DNA of 64,000 nucleotides, from assembly GCA_021904315.1 (NCBI GenBank), contig CM038913.1, forward strand, positions 3,223,958-3,287,957. The letters run 5' to 3'. Numbering within the stretch: position 1 is the first letter of the stretch; the number at the start of each line of letters is the position of its first letter. Position numbers and translations under genes: made by a program. Source of the stretch: Sphagnum magellanicum (lineage: Eukaryota > Streptophyta > Sphagnopsida > Sphagnales > Sphagnaceae). A model generated the notes under the pieces. It ran no database searches. It worked only from the letters and a program-made list of their open reading frames with translations, and was not told where the DNA came from. Below are positions 35,140-47,530 of the stretch, piece after piece.

Positions 35140-35390
35140 GAAAAGTACGCTAGTGGTGGGTAATGGTGGGCTCCTTGGAGTCCTTAGTTCGAATCTTGAC
35201 AGGGTGTGCTTAGAGCATCTCCACCAACGCTCAATACGTGACCTGCACTGGAAAACTTGGATGAGAATCATCAGTCGAATCCAGTGAATCCACTAGAAGG
35301 GTGCTAAGACCCTGAAAATCTCCACGGCTTTCGGAGCCCTGGAAATGTCTAATATAAAGACACTCAAATTGTATTTAAGGACTGCTCCAT
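35140..35390 (+). repeat. tRNA-derived SINE-like sequence
   Basis: TAGTGGTGGGTAATGGTGGG at 35151 resembles a pol III A box (9 of 11 positions), and GTTCGAATC at 35187-35195 matches the B-box consensus GWTCRANNC fully. The spacing of about 36 nt is tRNA-like. The following 190 bp is GC-richer than the surroundings and non-coding, as a SINE body would be. No poly-A tail or target duplication was found. Confidence 0.45.
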
Positions 35391-38300
35391 GTTTTTGATT
35401 GCCTAGATAGCTTGATTGGTTCACGTGGTCTGCTGTTAGCAGTGCTCATTAGTAGCGCTCTCACCCACGTGCAGTCCCAGTTTCAGTTTTATGGGTGGGG
35501 TTGGAAAAAAGTTTGTGACTTAAACTTAGACTAGTGGTAACCTACCTGTGCCTGCAAGGCACAGACGGTTTTCAAGTGTGGCACATTTCAAGTGGTTGTA
35601 AGGTTACTTCAAACTTGGAACACCCACTAAATCGGAGCTAAAATAAAAGCCCGGCTAAAATATGGAGGAAGGAGGCATCCATCCATCCACTCATTCATCC
35701 ATTCATCCCAAGGTTGAGGGACCCTATAAACATACAGCTTGTATTTTACTGAGCTGACATTTCAGATATTCAAGTTTGGGCTGTTCAGAACCCATTTCCT
35801 TCAATGTTCAATTGTTTGGGCATTTTGCACCAAACTTTCTCTGATCTATATACCCTTCGCCCTTGTTAGATTTGACATAGATTAATTAAGAAATGATAAG
35901 TTGAAATGTTGAGAAATTCTAAGCAAAAATGGTTGGAAGTGCAGAAATTTCCAAACCACATTACCTAATTTTCTCGAAAATCAAGATTTCCTGTGTGAAA
36001 ATAGAAAAATATTGAAGTATCCACATGCCACAAAAATGAGAACACAAAGTATGTGCAGTCACATGAAATTTCAGAAAATTGACATTTAAGATTGAATTTG
36101 AGAAATCTGTGAAGGGGATAAAGTAGCTGAAAAATTTCAAGGTATATTATTGTTTTTCTACAGTGTTGGAGAGTTGAACATTAAATAGTTGAAATTTGAA
36201 GAAGCAACATGTGCCAGTACTTAGAAAAATTTAATTTGAGGTGAGAAATGCTCCTGTTGCCCAAGTTTGATCTATTTCAACCAAAGTTAATTTTTCTGGA
36301 CGAACTTTTCCAATTAGTGCCAAAAATAAAAATCCAGTGTGCCATACAAAGTCACCAAATTTTGAGGAAATTTTTCTTAGAAATTGTCATATTTTATTAT
36401 TCAAGAAGGTCACCAAAACATAGCAAGATTCTCAAAAAAAAATTGAACTGTCCTGTCTGACCTTTAGCGAAATTCCAAATTTGGCTAATTCCACTTGCGG
36501 ACGAGGGCCAGTGTGGCAAGGTAGCTACATCACAAAATTGAAAAAATAATTCCTGATTTGGGTGTTCAATCTGACCTTGAACAAACGCAGTTTGTAGCAC
36601 CTAGTTTCACCCTTGGACTTGGGGCTTCAAAATAACATGCTTGGGTTTTCCGTTTCCATTTCTAAATAACAATTAGGAGGTGACTGTTGTCTTGCTATTT
36701 GTCATTCAATGTTAAATTATTTCGGCCTTAAGTACCAACTCAATAATCTCAGTGTTTTTCTTCTTCTTTTTTCTCAATTTTTTGATGTTGCATCAAATGT
36801 AAGCGATCCCAAGAGGAATTGAGCATTAAATGGTGACATGTTTCTAAATTTTATTTTTCTCAATTCTTTGATGTTTCTGAAGTAGTGATCATTTGTGAGA
36901 ATATTTAGCCAAATTTGGCGATATAAGAAATATAAGAGTAAAGAAACTTTAAGCACCCTCTCATCTTGAAAGCAGTTGTGACGATTTTTGGCGATTTTTA
37001 TTAAAGAAATTAATTTTTGGGTACATTTTTCAGAAAAAGGGAATATGCAACATTCCTTTTACCTTAATTTCCCATTTGTGTGAAAATTCAAACACCAATA
37101 AAAGTCTGCCCCGAATGGTATTTGGAGCAGGTGATCTCCAATTTGCATTCAATGTTATATTGATTCAGCATTTTGTACCAAACATGGATGGCGGGTGACA
37201 TGTTATACACCTACTTCACTACTGACCACAGTTTATAGCATCTAGTTTCAGGGTTGGACTTTTGAGGACTTTGAAATAAGATGCACTGGTAATTTCTTTC
37301 CATTTTATAATAAAATTTAGAACTTAGAAGGTGACGATTTTTTTGCACATTATTCTGAATGGTGGTCTGTAATTATTCTGCCAAGGAAACTGGCCATTCA
37401 ACCAGGTTACAGAACAGACCTGGAGTGCAAGAAGAATCAAATAATGCGGCTGCAAACCTGCAGATACATACTACAGTATATGCCCACCAAGATGCCTAGA
37501 GCATATAATAAAATTTTGTTCCAATTTGCTTTCAAAAAGAACGATTTATTGGACATGCCTTCATGCAAGGGCTATGCGTTTGCTTGAGTGTACAACACCT
37601 TAACATACTAGAAGTAGGTTGGACGTTATGGTAAAAAATAGGTGATGTCCAAGCAACTTATAATATATATACATATGTAACTTCAAACACTAGAACTTAT
37701 AGCTCTAAAAGTAAGTAAGAGGAGGCAAAAGATTTGATACTTCATTTATTCTAATGATTTATTTCCCATGAATTTATGACGTCTCATTTTATTTTCTTCC
37801 TATGCAATTTTAGTGCTTTGATAAGTATTATTAATTGTTAAATATATTTTTCATGTGAAGTGTAATTATAATTATAAGCTATATAAAATAATGTAAATAT
37901 CATGCCACCGCCCTTGTGTATTTTAAACCCTCACTAGTTTTGGGTCCATACAGGGGACAAGCTTACACAATCAAATAAAAAATCGGTATGTACGGAATGG
38001 GCAAAAAGTAAATGCTGACAAACAAGAAAATGTGGTCAGCTGGAACTCCCAAAAACCGCAAAAAGCATATCTGAAAACCTGCAAAATGTATTAGAAAATT
38101 CTACATGGTCTAAAAAGTCCACGGATGACATGAAACCCGCAAGGGCAGAGACAACTTTTTTGACATTTTTGGTGCATTTCCAGAACGGGAAATCCCTCTC
38201 TAGTTGATACTTTAATCTGATGGAGAGAAAACCCTCCCCATCCACCCACCAATTAAATTCCAAGCATGACTAGGACATGATATGGCTCAAATCTATCCAA

Positions 38301-38864
38301 ACCAATCCTTTGATGATTTCAGCAAATCATACCGTTTGATCCTGAGAGATGCCATTTTTTGGGCTAAAGTCACATAGCATAGCCCATTAAGTTTTCAAAA
38401 TAGAATAGAAGAAGAAATTTCCAAGGAAATTACAACAACCGGAAATTATTCATGGCTTCTTTCTACACCATGCAAATCTTCATAGGATTTTTGCTTTGTT
38501 TAGAGGTTTAGACCAGTGTGAGGCCAGTATTGGTTGGCCTTGCGTGCCAAGGCAAGGATATTGTGTTTAAATTCGTTATGGAGTATAATAGCTTAAGGGA
38601 TTTTGGCCCCTAAGTAATAGGTCTATTTTTACATGAGGATTTTTGAAAGATGATATTTTGGCTTGTGCTGAAACTTGAGATTAGTTATAGAGTTATAATA
38701 TCTTGAAGGATTTTTTGTTTCTTTTTTTAGAGGATTTTTTTGAAGATTATACTTTCACACGATGAAATATTTGATTTTCCAGAACCCTTCTTTTGCCTGA
38801 AGATCCTTTTTAATGTAAATGGCAAGGCCACAGTGTGACAGACCTCTTGTTTTTTTTGGTAATA
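35391..38864. other. Intergenic DNA with decayed long repeats
   Basis: No gene supported. Three diverged blocks of the form TTCAATGTT.AATT...CATTTTGCACCAAAC occur near 35800, 36705 and 37148. The block GTTTGTAGCACCTAGTTTCA near 36587 recurs as GTTTATAGCATCTAGTTTCA near 37229, followed in both by TGGACTT, a TTCCATTT and AGGTGAC. This suggests an old tandem array of a long unit (roughly 0.6-0.9 kb) or a decayed element. Confidence 0.45.
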
Positions 38865-39544
38865 CAGGAAACTCCTTTTATAATCATGCCTTTAGTGATC
38901 ACTTGTTTTTCTGTGACACTAAGGAATTGTGATTTAAATGTGTATGGTCACATTCCATATAAACCCTTACAAGATTCTGACTATAAGCAAAAAAAATTTT
39001 ACAAAATAACCCTTTTGTGCTAGAATAAAGGTGCCAATTGATTAAATTTTTTACATGGGTTATTTTTAATTCTACTATGCATTATTAAACTTGAAAAAGG
39101 TTGTGATTTCTGTTTTTTCTTAATGTAACAATTTATGTTGGGTTTGAACTTCCTTAACTATTAGCTTGTGTATCTTGTTAATTATTTTTTTTATTAAAAT
39201 TTTCTGTTTTCTTGACAAGTTCACATATCTTTTGCTTGTCTACATTAAAAAGTTGTTTTTTTTCCCTCTTCAACTAGATTCATTGTTGTTAGTTTCCACA
39301 ACTTGAACACAAAGCAACACTAACATTGCCAAATTACAGTTTACAAAACCCTAATATTTATCTTATATTTCTCTTCATATAATCATAATTTTTAAAAAAG
39401 CTTTGCAAATATTTTGTGCTAGTAACGAATGTGATAATAATTTTTTTTAAATAGTGTTTATTACTAAAATGGATGGTTACAAAAAATGTGTGACATAAAC
39501 AAGAATGTGATTAAAATGGAGGTGATTATAAAAGAGGTTTACTA
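38865..39544. mobile_element. Non-autonomous TIR DNA element, copy 2
   Basis: This 680-bp segment is homologous to 289-975 along its length and in the same orientation. Ends are GGAAACTCCTTTTATAATCA and the complement of TAGTAAACCTCTTTTATAATC, flanked by TA at 38863-38864 and 39545-39546. No transposase ORF is present. Divergence between the two copies is substantial, so both insertions are old. Confidence 0.7.
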
Positions 39545-42500
39545 TAGTTGAGTCCAAGTATTTGAAAATAAAAAATTCAAAGAACCATTGAGGTTCGGGT
39601 TTTAGAAACCCAAAGAAGCATAGTTATGAAGTGAGGGTGGGGGTCAGGATATGTGATTAACCAAATATAAGGTCCAATTCTTTAACAAAAACTTGAACAA
39701 GTATAGAAAAGTTCTTTTATTAAGGTTTTTGGAAGACCCCTTTAAATATTTGCTAGGGTCTTTGTCGCATCTTTATGGCTTTGACAAACAATTTGAAATC
39801 TTTTAAACTTACAACGCAAGTTGTTGACAATCTAAGACTACAATATGTTTGCAAGCTTGAACACATGTGTCACTTGAATGTATAGGCAACAATCACAACT
39901 AAGAATGCTTATTGATTATTGGTAACAACTCAAAGAACTTAAAGAGATTTTTTTCTTTGTAATTTGAAGGTGACACAATTCGAGTATGGAAAGGTTATTG
40001 ATATGAAATTTTCAAAGACACCTTATATTGTTATTTTCCCTAAGTAGGGTCCAGTTATAGATATTTGAAATTTTTAAATCATTGGTTATGAGGTGGGGGC
40101 GAGTGCTAACTTTCAAAAAATGCCAAGTAGGAAAGGGGTTTTTGTGAAGGCACACTAAGGTGGAATTTCTTTTGGCATATGTGGAGTTCATATTAGTCTT
40201 AAAATAAAAGTTCATTTTACATTGCACAAGTCATATGGCAAGTCTAAACAATTATTTTTTCAACTTCTAAACTTTATCAATTAGAAATAGTGTATCAAAA
40301 ATTTCCATTAAAAAACTGAGAAGTTGAATTATTATTTCAAACGAATAAAAGACTTTATAAAAAAATCCATATTTCATTGTATATTTCAATTTATGGAATT
40401 CAAATTCTTTCAAAATTGTCTTCCTTTGTATCAATGGCATCACATTAGTTTCTATGTCGAAAAATCATTCAACTAAACATTGTAGTAAATACAATGAATC
40501 CATAATCATATGATATGGACTATGATGCTAGGTTTTTGACATTTCAAAAGTCTAATATGTTATGTTAACTTAGAATCTATTCATGAAATTCATATAATGT
40601 GATCATATCACATGTAATTATTATTTTTTTGAGTCCTTTTCACATATTATTCATTTATATTTTGTTCCATGACCCATGATTAATAATCCAACAAGCTATG
40701 ATAAAATTATGTATTACACTTTAATGTGTTTTCACTGAAATTAAAACCCATTAAGACATATATGCATATACCCATCCAATACCCAATTAATACTAGAAAT
40801 TTTAAAAAATATCCGCCCCACATTGGTTTAGACCTTATGGTCCATATGATAAGATCATATACACAAATATTGGCAAATTAAAAGGATTTATGTGGGTTAA
40901 TCACTAGTTCGAGTTGGACCTAAAGCCTAATGAAAATTATTTTTCCTAAATTAAAACCAATGTAACCAAAAAATAAGGTTTACTACATCAATTATATATA
41001 CAACTTCATTCAATGAAAAAATTCAAGTTACATTGTTAATCTCACAAGTATTTCAAATAGTCAATGTGTTCAACTAATTTAACATTCTTCCCTAGAAAAT
41101 AACAGAAAAGTCACAGAATGACCATGTTTGAAATGCTTATGTTCTGCACATCATGACAAGCCTTTTCTTTTGCTAATAACAACTTCCATATACATTAAAT
41201 TGAATTTTGTAGAAGTATAAACAAAGGTCAAAACCCTCATTGTTCTTTGGATTCATGGAGCTACTAAACCATTTTCTAACATGCAATGCATTATTTTAGG
41301 TTTTACATGAAAGTAATAGGAAAATTTGAATCTCTATTAACATGAAGAAATTTTTAAAAATGAAACATTTACAAACAGTGGTTGCTACACCAAAAGAAGT
41401 GGCTCCAACAAAGCCCTTTTCCATGACATCATGTTCTATACTTAATGGTGAAAATTATAAATAACATATCCATGTAAACATTGATATTTTGTATCCATAT
41501 GTAGATTTCATTACTTCATGATTCATTTTTTAACCCATGTGGTTGTAGAATTATTCACATGTTTATAGAATTTGATTAAAATGAAGTCAGCAAATGTTAG
41601 TTCAAAAAACAAAAAACAATGACATCAGACAAGTTGTTAAGGGATGCAAATATTCAAGCAAACAATGAGAAATTGAAGTCATTGAACATGTTATCCTTGA
41701 CATGGGTTTAAAACATTCACATCTTGAATTTCTCATCAATACAAAAGAAAATGAACTCAACAAAAAAATTCAATAAATAACCTTGCAAAAGATTTAAATG
41801 TAGTTTGTGAAAGTTGTGGGGCATGTTTATTAGTTGAAGACATTAATTTTTATGTTCATTATGAGGGGTGGGATTGGGAGAAGGAATGAACATGCAATAA
41901 CCAATGGTCATTTTTCATGAAAGCATTTAAACCCACCTATAAGTTTCCAAGTATCAATTTCATGGTCAAATCTTTTGAATGGTTTGATTTTGGATCCTAT
42001 GATTTTGGAGTTTATGCATACAACTATCATTCATGCGTAAGGACAAGTCACACCCTAACTTGAACTCACAAAACACATCATAATTCAAATGTGAAAGGAT
42101 TCACCATTCTCCTCCTTATAATACATTTTACAACTTCCCATGATAATTACATCTAGAATTTATTTATTTTTTGAGACTCCCAAACAATAGTTTAAAATTG
42201 TCAAATTTGAATTTTGTCATTTTGGGGATCAATTTTTTTGGTTTTGCCTTTGATTAGAAAGCTTTCAAAGAAAAAGTTATAGCCTTTGAAACAAGTTTTT
42301 CAATAATGAATCAAGCTCTTTAATTAGACTTGACCCTTTTTTCAAACGATTTAATGGTCAAAAATCATTCAATAGTTTGTCTCCCCACCCTTCAAATATG
42401 ACCATAACTCATGTTTCAAGTCTTTGATTTGAAGATGTAACTATCCACATTTCAAGACCCCCATTAGATTAAAAAACCTAGCTCAATTTGTATAATGTTT

Positions 42501-43539
42501 GGTCCTCTAAACCTTGTAACAAAAATTTGAAGGGTGTAGTCACAATAACATGTACCATAACAAGTGTAACACTTGCTTTTAAATAGTAAAAGGACTTGTA
42601 AATGAATTCAATTTTTTTGAAAATAGACATTTTTTCCCAAATTTTTAACATGAACCTTAATAAAATAGTATGAATTTTTTTTAAAAAAAATTTTAAGGTT
42701 TTTTCAAAGACCTTTCAAAAATATTCCAAAAATATTCTAGGAATATTTCCCCAAAAGTAGTCACAAAATTGGTCAAAAAATAGGTAGGTGTGGTTCATGT
42801 TATTCTGTTTGCACCTTGAAACATCTTGAGACTCCCAACTTCCAAAGTGAGAATTCACTTGAAATCTTAAAATTTAATCCCTTATGCTCTCAATGTATTT
42901 AAGTCTCAAAGCAACTTGGTCTCTTTACTAGCCCATTTGCCTACTATTTACCCTATGTAATTTAATTTGGAGTAGTTATTCAATTCCATATATCATCACA
43001 TATCACATTAGTATGTTATAAAATTAGATGTTAATGTTATTCAAGTGTTTTTTAACCACCATCATCCACTTGCTCCAGGTTGTAAGCATGCTGACTTAAT
43101 GCTAATTAACTATTTAATCTAATAATTCCCTTGTAGTCAATTGCATGTGTTACCTATCCATAGTGCTTGATTATAGGAATGAAGTGCCATCCTTATGTTG
43201 TCATTAATTTAAGGGTATGCATGGGATAACTCTGGAACTCTTTGCCTTGAGTGTGTTTGGTTAAAGAAAGGCAAACAATAAACTAGTCAAGTCTCCACAC
43301 ATTCAAGCAAAAGGCTTTGGAACTCCATTTTCCCTTCTCACTATGGTTGAAAAATTGGGGAGCATGAAATTTTTTTTGTGATTTTGTTCGGTATTCTTAG
43401 CAAATGATGAAGATGGGGTTGGATTCCTTTGTCTTTTGTAAGAAGAATCATAACAAATTTACTTTCATTCTATTTACACCTTTGAGAAAATTTGAAGGAT
43501 TTGAATTTCAAGCCTAAATTGGAGGTTATATGGATTATT
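39545..43539. other. AT-rich DNA without recognised features
   Basis: About 4 kb with only short ORFs and no repeat structure I could detect. It ends at the CACTA terminus at 43540. Confidence 0.55.
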
Positions 43540-44059
43540 CACTACTACAATTCATGGTTTTTTCATCTAAGTTTTCTAGTCAAAAAATACCCAAAAGTGA
43601 CTGGTGTAAAAAAAACCACCTTATCAATCTGGACAAGTTGTTTTGTACATGTCCATTGCAATTGGGTAATCAAATTGGACCTTGTCATTTTGATTAACAA
43701 AGTGACCAACAAAATGACTGAATATTTGATTGATTATTTGACTGGTGGATAATGGACCATTCAATTAGGTCAATTTTAAACTTAAATTAAAATCATTTTC
43801 TGGATTATTATTTTAAAAATTGATTAGTAGGTAGGTAGGTAATAAATGGTTTTAAGTAAGTCAAAAAAAGGCACTTAGGTAGGTAGGTGCTAACCTAACC
43901 TAGCTTAGCCTAACCTACCTACCTAATTTAACCTAACTTACTTTAACCTACCTATTTTAGCCTTCTTAACATGCACATAGGTTGTAAGTATAAAGAATTG
44001 AACCCCAAACCTTCCCAATGATAAACCAAGTTTTTACCAATGGACTACACCATCAAAGG

Positions 44060-45690
44060 TGTTCAACATTCATTAACTTTTTTATTTCAATGTTCATTTC
44101 ACATCATTAAACATAATGGTTAAACCTAGGTGACAACTAGTGGCTAAATTTAATAATTTAAAATAATGGTTAAACCTAATGGCTAAACTCAGTGCCTTAA
44201 ACTATTGGCTAAACCTAGTGGCTAAATTTAGTGACTTAAAGTAATGCCTAAACTTAATGACTAAACTCAATGACTTAAACTATTAGTTAAACTTAATGAC
44301 TTAAAGTAATGGTTAAACTTAGTGGTAAACTCAATGATTTAAAGTAATGACTAAACCTAGTGGCTAAATTCAACGATCTCAAGTAATGGCTAAACCTAGT
44401 GGTTAAACTTAATGTCGCAACCCCACTTTGGCCAAGTGTGGGGGTGAAGCCCAACACTTGGAAAAGTTGGAGGTTGGGAGTCTTCCGGGACTCCCGAATG
44501 TTTAGAGCTCGACAACAAGGGGCAAAACACCTCGCATTGAGGTGTTCTTGATGTCATTGGAAAGGTCTTTAAACGTAGATATCGAAAATGCCCTCGCATT
44601 GGCAATTCGGACATCTGCAGCCCAAGTTATGGGCAAAAGAAAGGCCGGGAGTCAAACTGGCAGTTTGACTCCCGACCATTAAAAGTCGGGAATCGACCTC
44701 TTCCCGACGTCCGATTTGAGCGTGCGACATGGCGTTGGAAAGATCTCGACGAGATCTACAACTTTGGTTCAGACCTTCGAGTCCGGGCCGTGGTGAGTCT
44801 TGTGTGTCCAAGTGCCCGTGGCAAGTCCCAACACCCAAAGGGGTCCCGGAATGTGAACTAACCACGTGGGTGGTTTATTTTGATGCAGATTCATGCTTGA
44901 TCTACTAAACCTTCTTCCTAGTCTAATCCCGGGGCTCCCAACTCGACCCTCTACCCCTTTCTAGAGTTGGAAGCCGGGAGCGTGCTACCAAGTTCAACTT
45001 TCCGCAACTTGACTTTGTGAAACCCTCAAGTGGGTTCCACCCCCGTGACTTGGGAGCGCGTCACTTAATAACTTAAAATAATGGTTAAACATAGCGACTA
45101 AACAAGTAATGGCTAAACCTATTGGTTAAACTTAATGACGTAATGTAATGGCTAAACTTAATGACTTAAAGTAATGGTTAAAACTAATGTCTAAACTTAA
45201 TGACTTAAATAATTATTAAACATAATGGTCAAACTTAGTGATTTAATGTAATGGTTAAACCTATTGGCTAAATTTAGTGGTTAAACTTATTGACTCAAAG
45301 TAATGGCTAAACATGGTTAAATCTAGTGGTTAAACCTAGTGATTTAAAATAATTGCTAAACATAATGGTTAAACCTTGATTAAACGTATTAATTAAATTT
45401 AATGGTTAAACATAATGGAATCCTAATGGTTAAATGTAATGGTTAAACCCAGGTTATATTTAGTGGTTAAACTTAGGTTATACCTATTGGCCAAACTTAA
45501 TGGTTCCATTTAGGTTAAACCTAGTGCCAAAATCTAGTGGTTAAGCATAATGGCAAAAATTTTAACAGTTTAATTTAAATTAAACATGATGGCTAAAATT
45601 TGGCTAAACGTAATGGTTAAATATAGTGGCTAAACATAGTGGCTAAACCTCATGGTTACACTTAGTGGTTAAAATTAAATAAGTAAGTGG
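44060..45690. repeat. Subterminal minisatellite array of element A
   Basis: Dozens of degenerate 15-20 bp units built from GGTTAAAC, GGCTAAACCTAGTGG and GACTTAAAGTAATGG alternate irregularly. The array is interrupted by the solo LTR. Subterminal repeats of this kind are the usual transposase-binding region of CACTA elements; that role is inferred here. Confidence 0.85.
44413..45063. mobile_element. Solo LTR with perfect 5-bp target duplication
   Basis: A GC-rich 651-bp block starts TGTCGCAACCCC and ends GGAGCGCGTCA, giving TG...CA ends with short inverted TGtCGC/TGaCGC. It is flanked on both sides by CTTAA (44408-44412 and 45064-45068). It sits inside the AT-rich minisatellite of element A with a sharp composition change at both edges. 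No internal retrotransposon sequence is present, so this is a solo LTR left by recombination between two LTRs. Its superfamily and orientation cannot be read from the LTR alone. Confidence 0.85.
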
Positions 45691-46290
45691 GTGGATAGGT
45701 AGGTAAATAATATGTAGTTAGGTGGATTAACAATTAAACCCTAGGGGATTAAATTATGTGACAATTTTTTATTTTTGTTGCACTCTTGAATAATTTATTT
45801 ACTCATCAATTGCTTATCTTGGAGTTCACTAAAACAATTTTGTGCTAATAAACATGATGGTGTCTTGTGTGCCATTAGGGTCTAAATATGTAATTGGGAC
45901 CCACACCCGCCTAGTTGGTCCTGTACTTACCATGTCCTTAATCAAATCCAATGTTGATGTGCCATATTTAAAATAACTAGGATTATAGGCACTACCAAAA
46001 CTATTAGGATCAAAGGTAGGATTTTTGAACTTTCAATGCATGCGACAAAAAAAATCCTCATCAATTTGGGTCATCGGAAATCCACACCAAGTTTGTCGTT
46101 TGGGTCGCTTAAATGTTCCAAGTGCTAAGGTCATCATTTTTTTGAAGGGCTCAATCATAAAGCTCACTAATGCCAAACAAGGATTTGTTGGTTTTCTTCA
46201 CGAGCTTGTGTTTTCCAAATATTTTCAGAAAGTCTATTGTAGCTTTTAATCTTTAGTTTGTTTAGGGTTTGTCTTCTAGAGATATTCATT

Positions 46291-47043
46291 ATGAAGGTTG
46301 AAAAGAAAATGAAAAAGGAAGCCTCTTCTAAGTTTTCGCCATGAGATCATGTCGATTATAAAGATCAAACTGAAGAATATTTCAAGATTGTTAAAAAGCT
46401 CAATAACTAAGGACTTAACCCTAGGTCAAGCATTCCCATAATCATAGTGTCTAATGCAAATATTGCGAAGGTTTTTGGATCGTCATCTAATGGGCTAAAA
46501 ACTACCAACCCACATCTTCACCATGACACAAAGAAAGAACTAATCATTTACAGTACAGACAAGGTCATTAACAATGAGTTCATGCACTAGTTTATGAAAA
46601 GGTACATTGTAGAAGACAAAGGCAAAAGCGTGAATTGGGCGAAGGTTGCAATTAAAATAGCTCAAGAAAAAGTTCAAAGGGAAGAAGTTAAAATGATGAA
46701 GAATGGATCTTTAGAGTTTTCTAGGAAGGGTGCAAGTGATGCATCTAGTAGATTCGAACGTAAGTGCTATGGTTATGTTGTGATCGAAACTATTAATCAA
46801 TTTGATAAAAAACCTGCAATTGTGTGTCCATATTGTGTTTTGGACACAAGTATGTCAAAAGTGACAAAGGTGCATGATCTTGTGTACAAATTGTTACAAT
46901 AATGTAACAAAAAGATTTTACATTTGGAGGTTGAGAAAATTAAACTATCTGAAAAACTTATAGGGCTAAAGTTTTCCATGGAAGATTGGAAGGCAACTAC
47001 ACTTGATCCAGAAAATTCCATTGCACTAAGTGAACATGAATAA
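46291..47043 (+). pseudogene. Decayed ORF, exon 1, in the CACTA cluster
   Basis: One frame runs 250 codons without any indel from ATG 46291 to TAA 47041-47043. It is broken only by TGA 46342, TAA 46408, TAG 46588 and TAA 46900. Each could come from CGA, CAA or CAG by a single C-to-T change. The product is charged and helical (for example WAKVAIKIAQEKVQREEVK, and later a leucine/lysine coiled-coil-like tail), with one CPYC near its middle. I do not recognise the family. It might be the second (TNPA-like) gene of a CACTA element, or a captured host gene. An exon from 47220 may follow. Confidence 0.55.
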
Positions 47044-47219
47044 AACAAATTGGCATTTCAAGTCTAACTACTTAAACAAAGGGCTTATTTATCCTAAATC
47101 TTTTTCTTCTAACCTTTGAAATTACATTGTCTTTGTTTGCTTTGATGCATTTTAGGGTATTGAAATTTTATATTTAGAAAAAGTTATTTTGAAATGTTTT
47201 GTGTTGTATGTGAATGTAG

Positions 47220-47530
47220 ATTGAAGCACAAAAGCTTGAAGTTACATCTAATTCAACTGCAAAAGGCAAGCTTCAAGTTGAAAATCTTATTTAACTCACC
47301 ATTACTAAGTTACTATTTGTTCGAAATGGATAACGTGCCTTACAAAGACAACTAGAGATCAAGATATTTATGTTGGAGGAGAAATTGGAGTGTGTTGTGG
47401 TAGGTGAGGCCTTGGTTGTAGACACTGAAGTTGATTTCATGAAGTTAAAATAAGTCATCACTAAAACAAGGTGTGAAGTTTTAGTTATAGATGATGAAAA
47501 CATGAAAAAAATGAGTGGTGACTCATTTTA
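47220..47530 (+). pseudogene. Decayed ORF, putative exon 2
   Basis: After an acceptor-like GAATGTAG at 47212-47219, one frame reads IEAQKLEVTSNSTAKGKLQV and continues with heptad-like LQRQLEIKIFMLEEKL to TAG near 47530. Three in-frame TAA codons interrupt it, all explainable as CAA to TAA. With the preceding exon it would form a charged coiled-coil protein of about 350 residues. The intron (about 47044-47219) is inferred. Confidence 0.4.

Larger units (their letters stand above)
43540..45726 (+). mobile_element. Truncated non-autonomous CACTA element (element A)
   Basis: It begins CACTACTACAATTCATGG. Its sequence is the reverse-complement relative of the complete element at 54321-56292: the same order of TIR, AGGTAGGTAGGTGCTA/CCTAACC block, tRNA-like block (about 43995-44054), and a long minisatellite array of TAATGGTTAAACCTAGTGG-like units. 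Homology stops after GATAGGTAGGTAAATAATATG...AGGTGG at about 45726, where the other element continues for about 400 bp to its terminus. The far end is therefore deleted, or displaced by later rearrangement. A solo LTR is inserted at 44413-45063. The 3 bp before the terminus are ATT. Confidence 0.75.

Noticed and set aside
44060..45690. CRISPR-like repeat array
   Set aside because: Units are degenerate, directly abutting, with no constant spacers, and lie inside a eukaryotic CACTA element.
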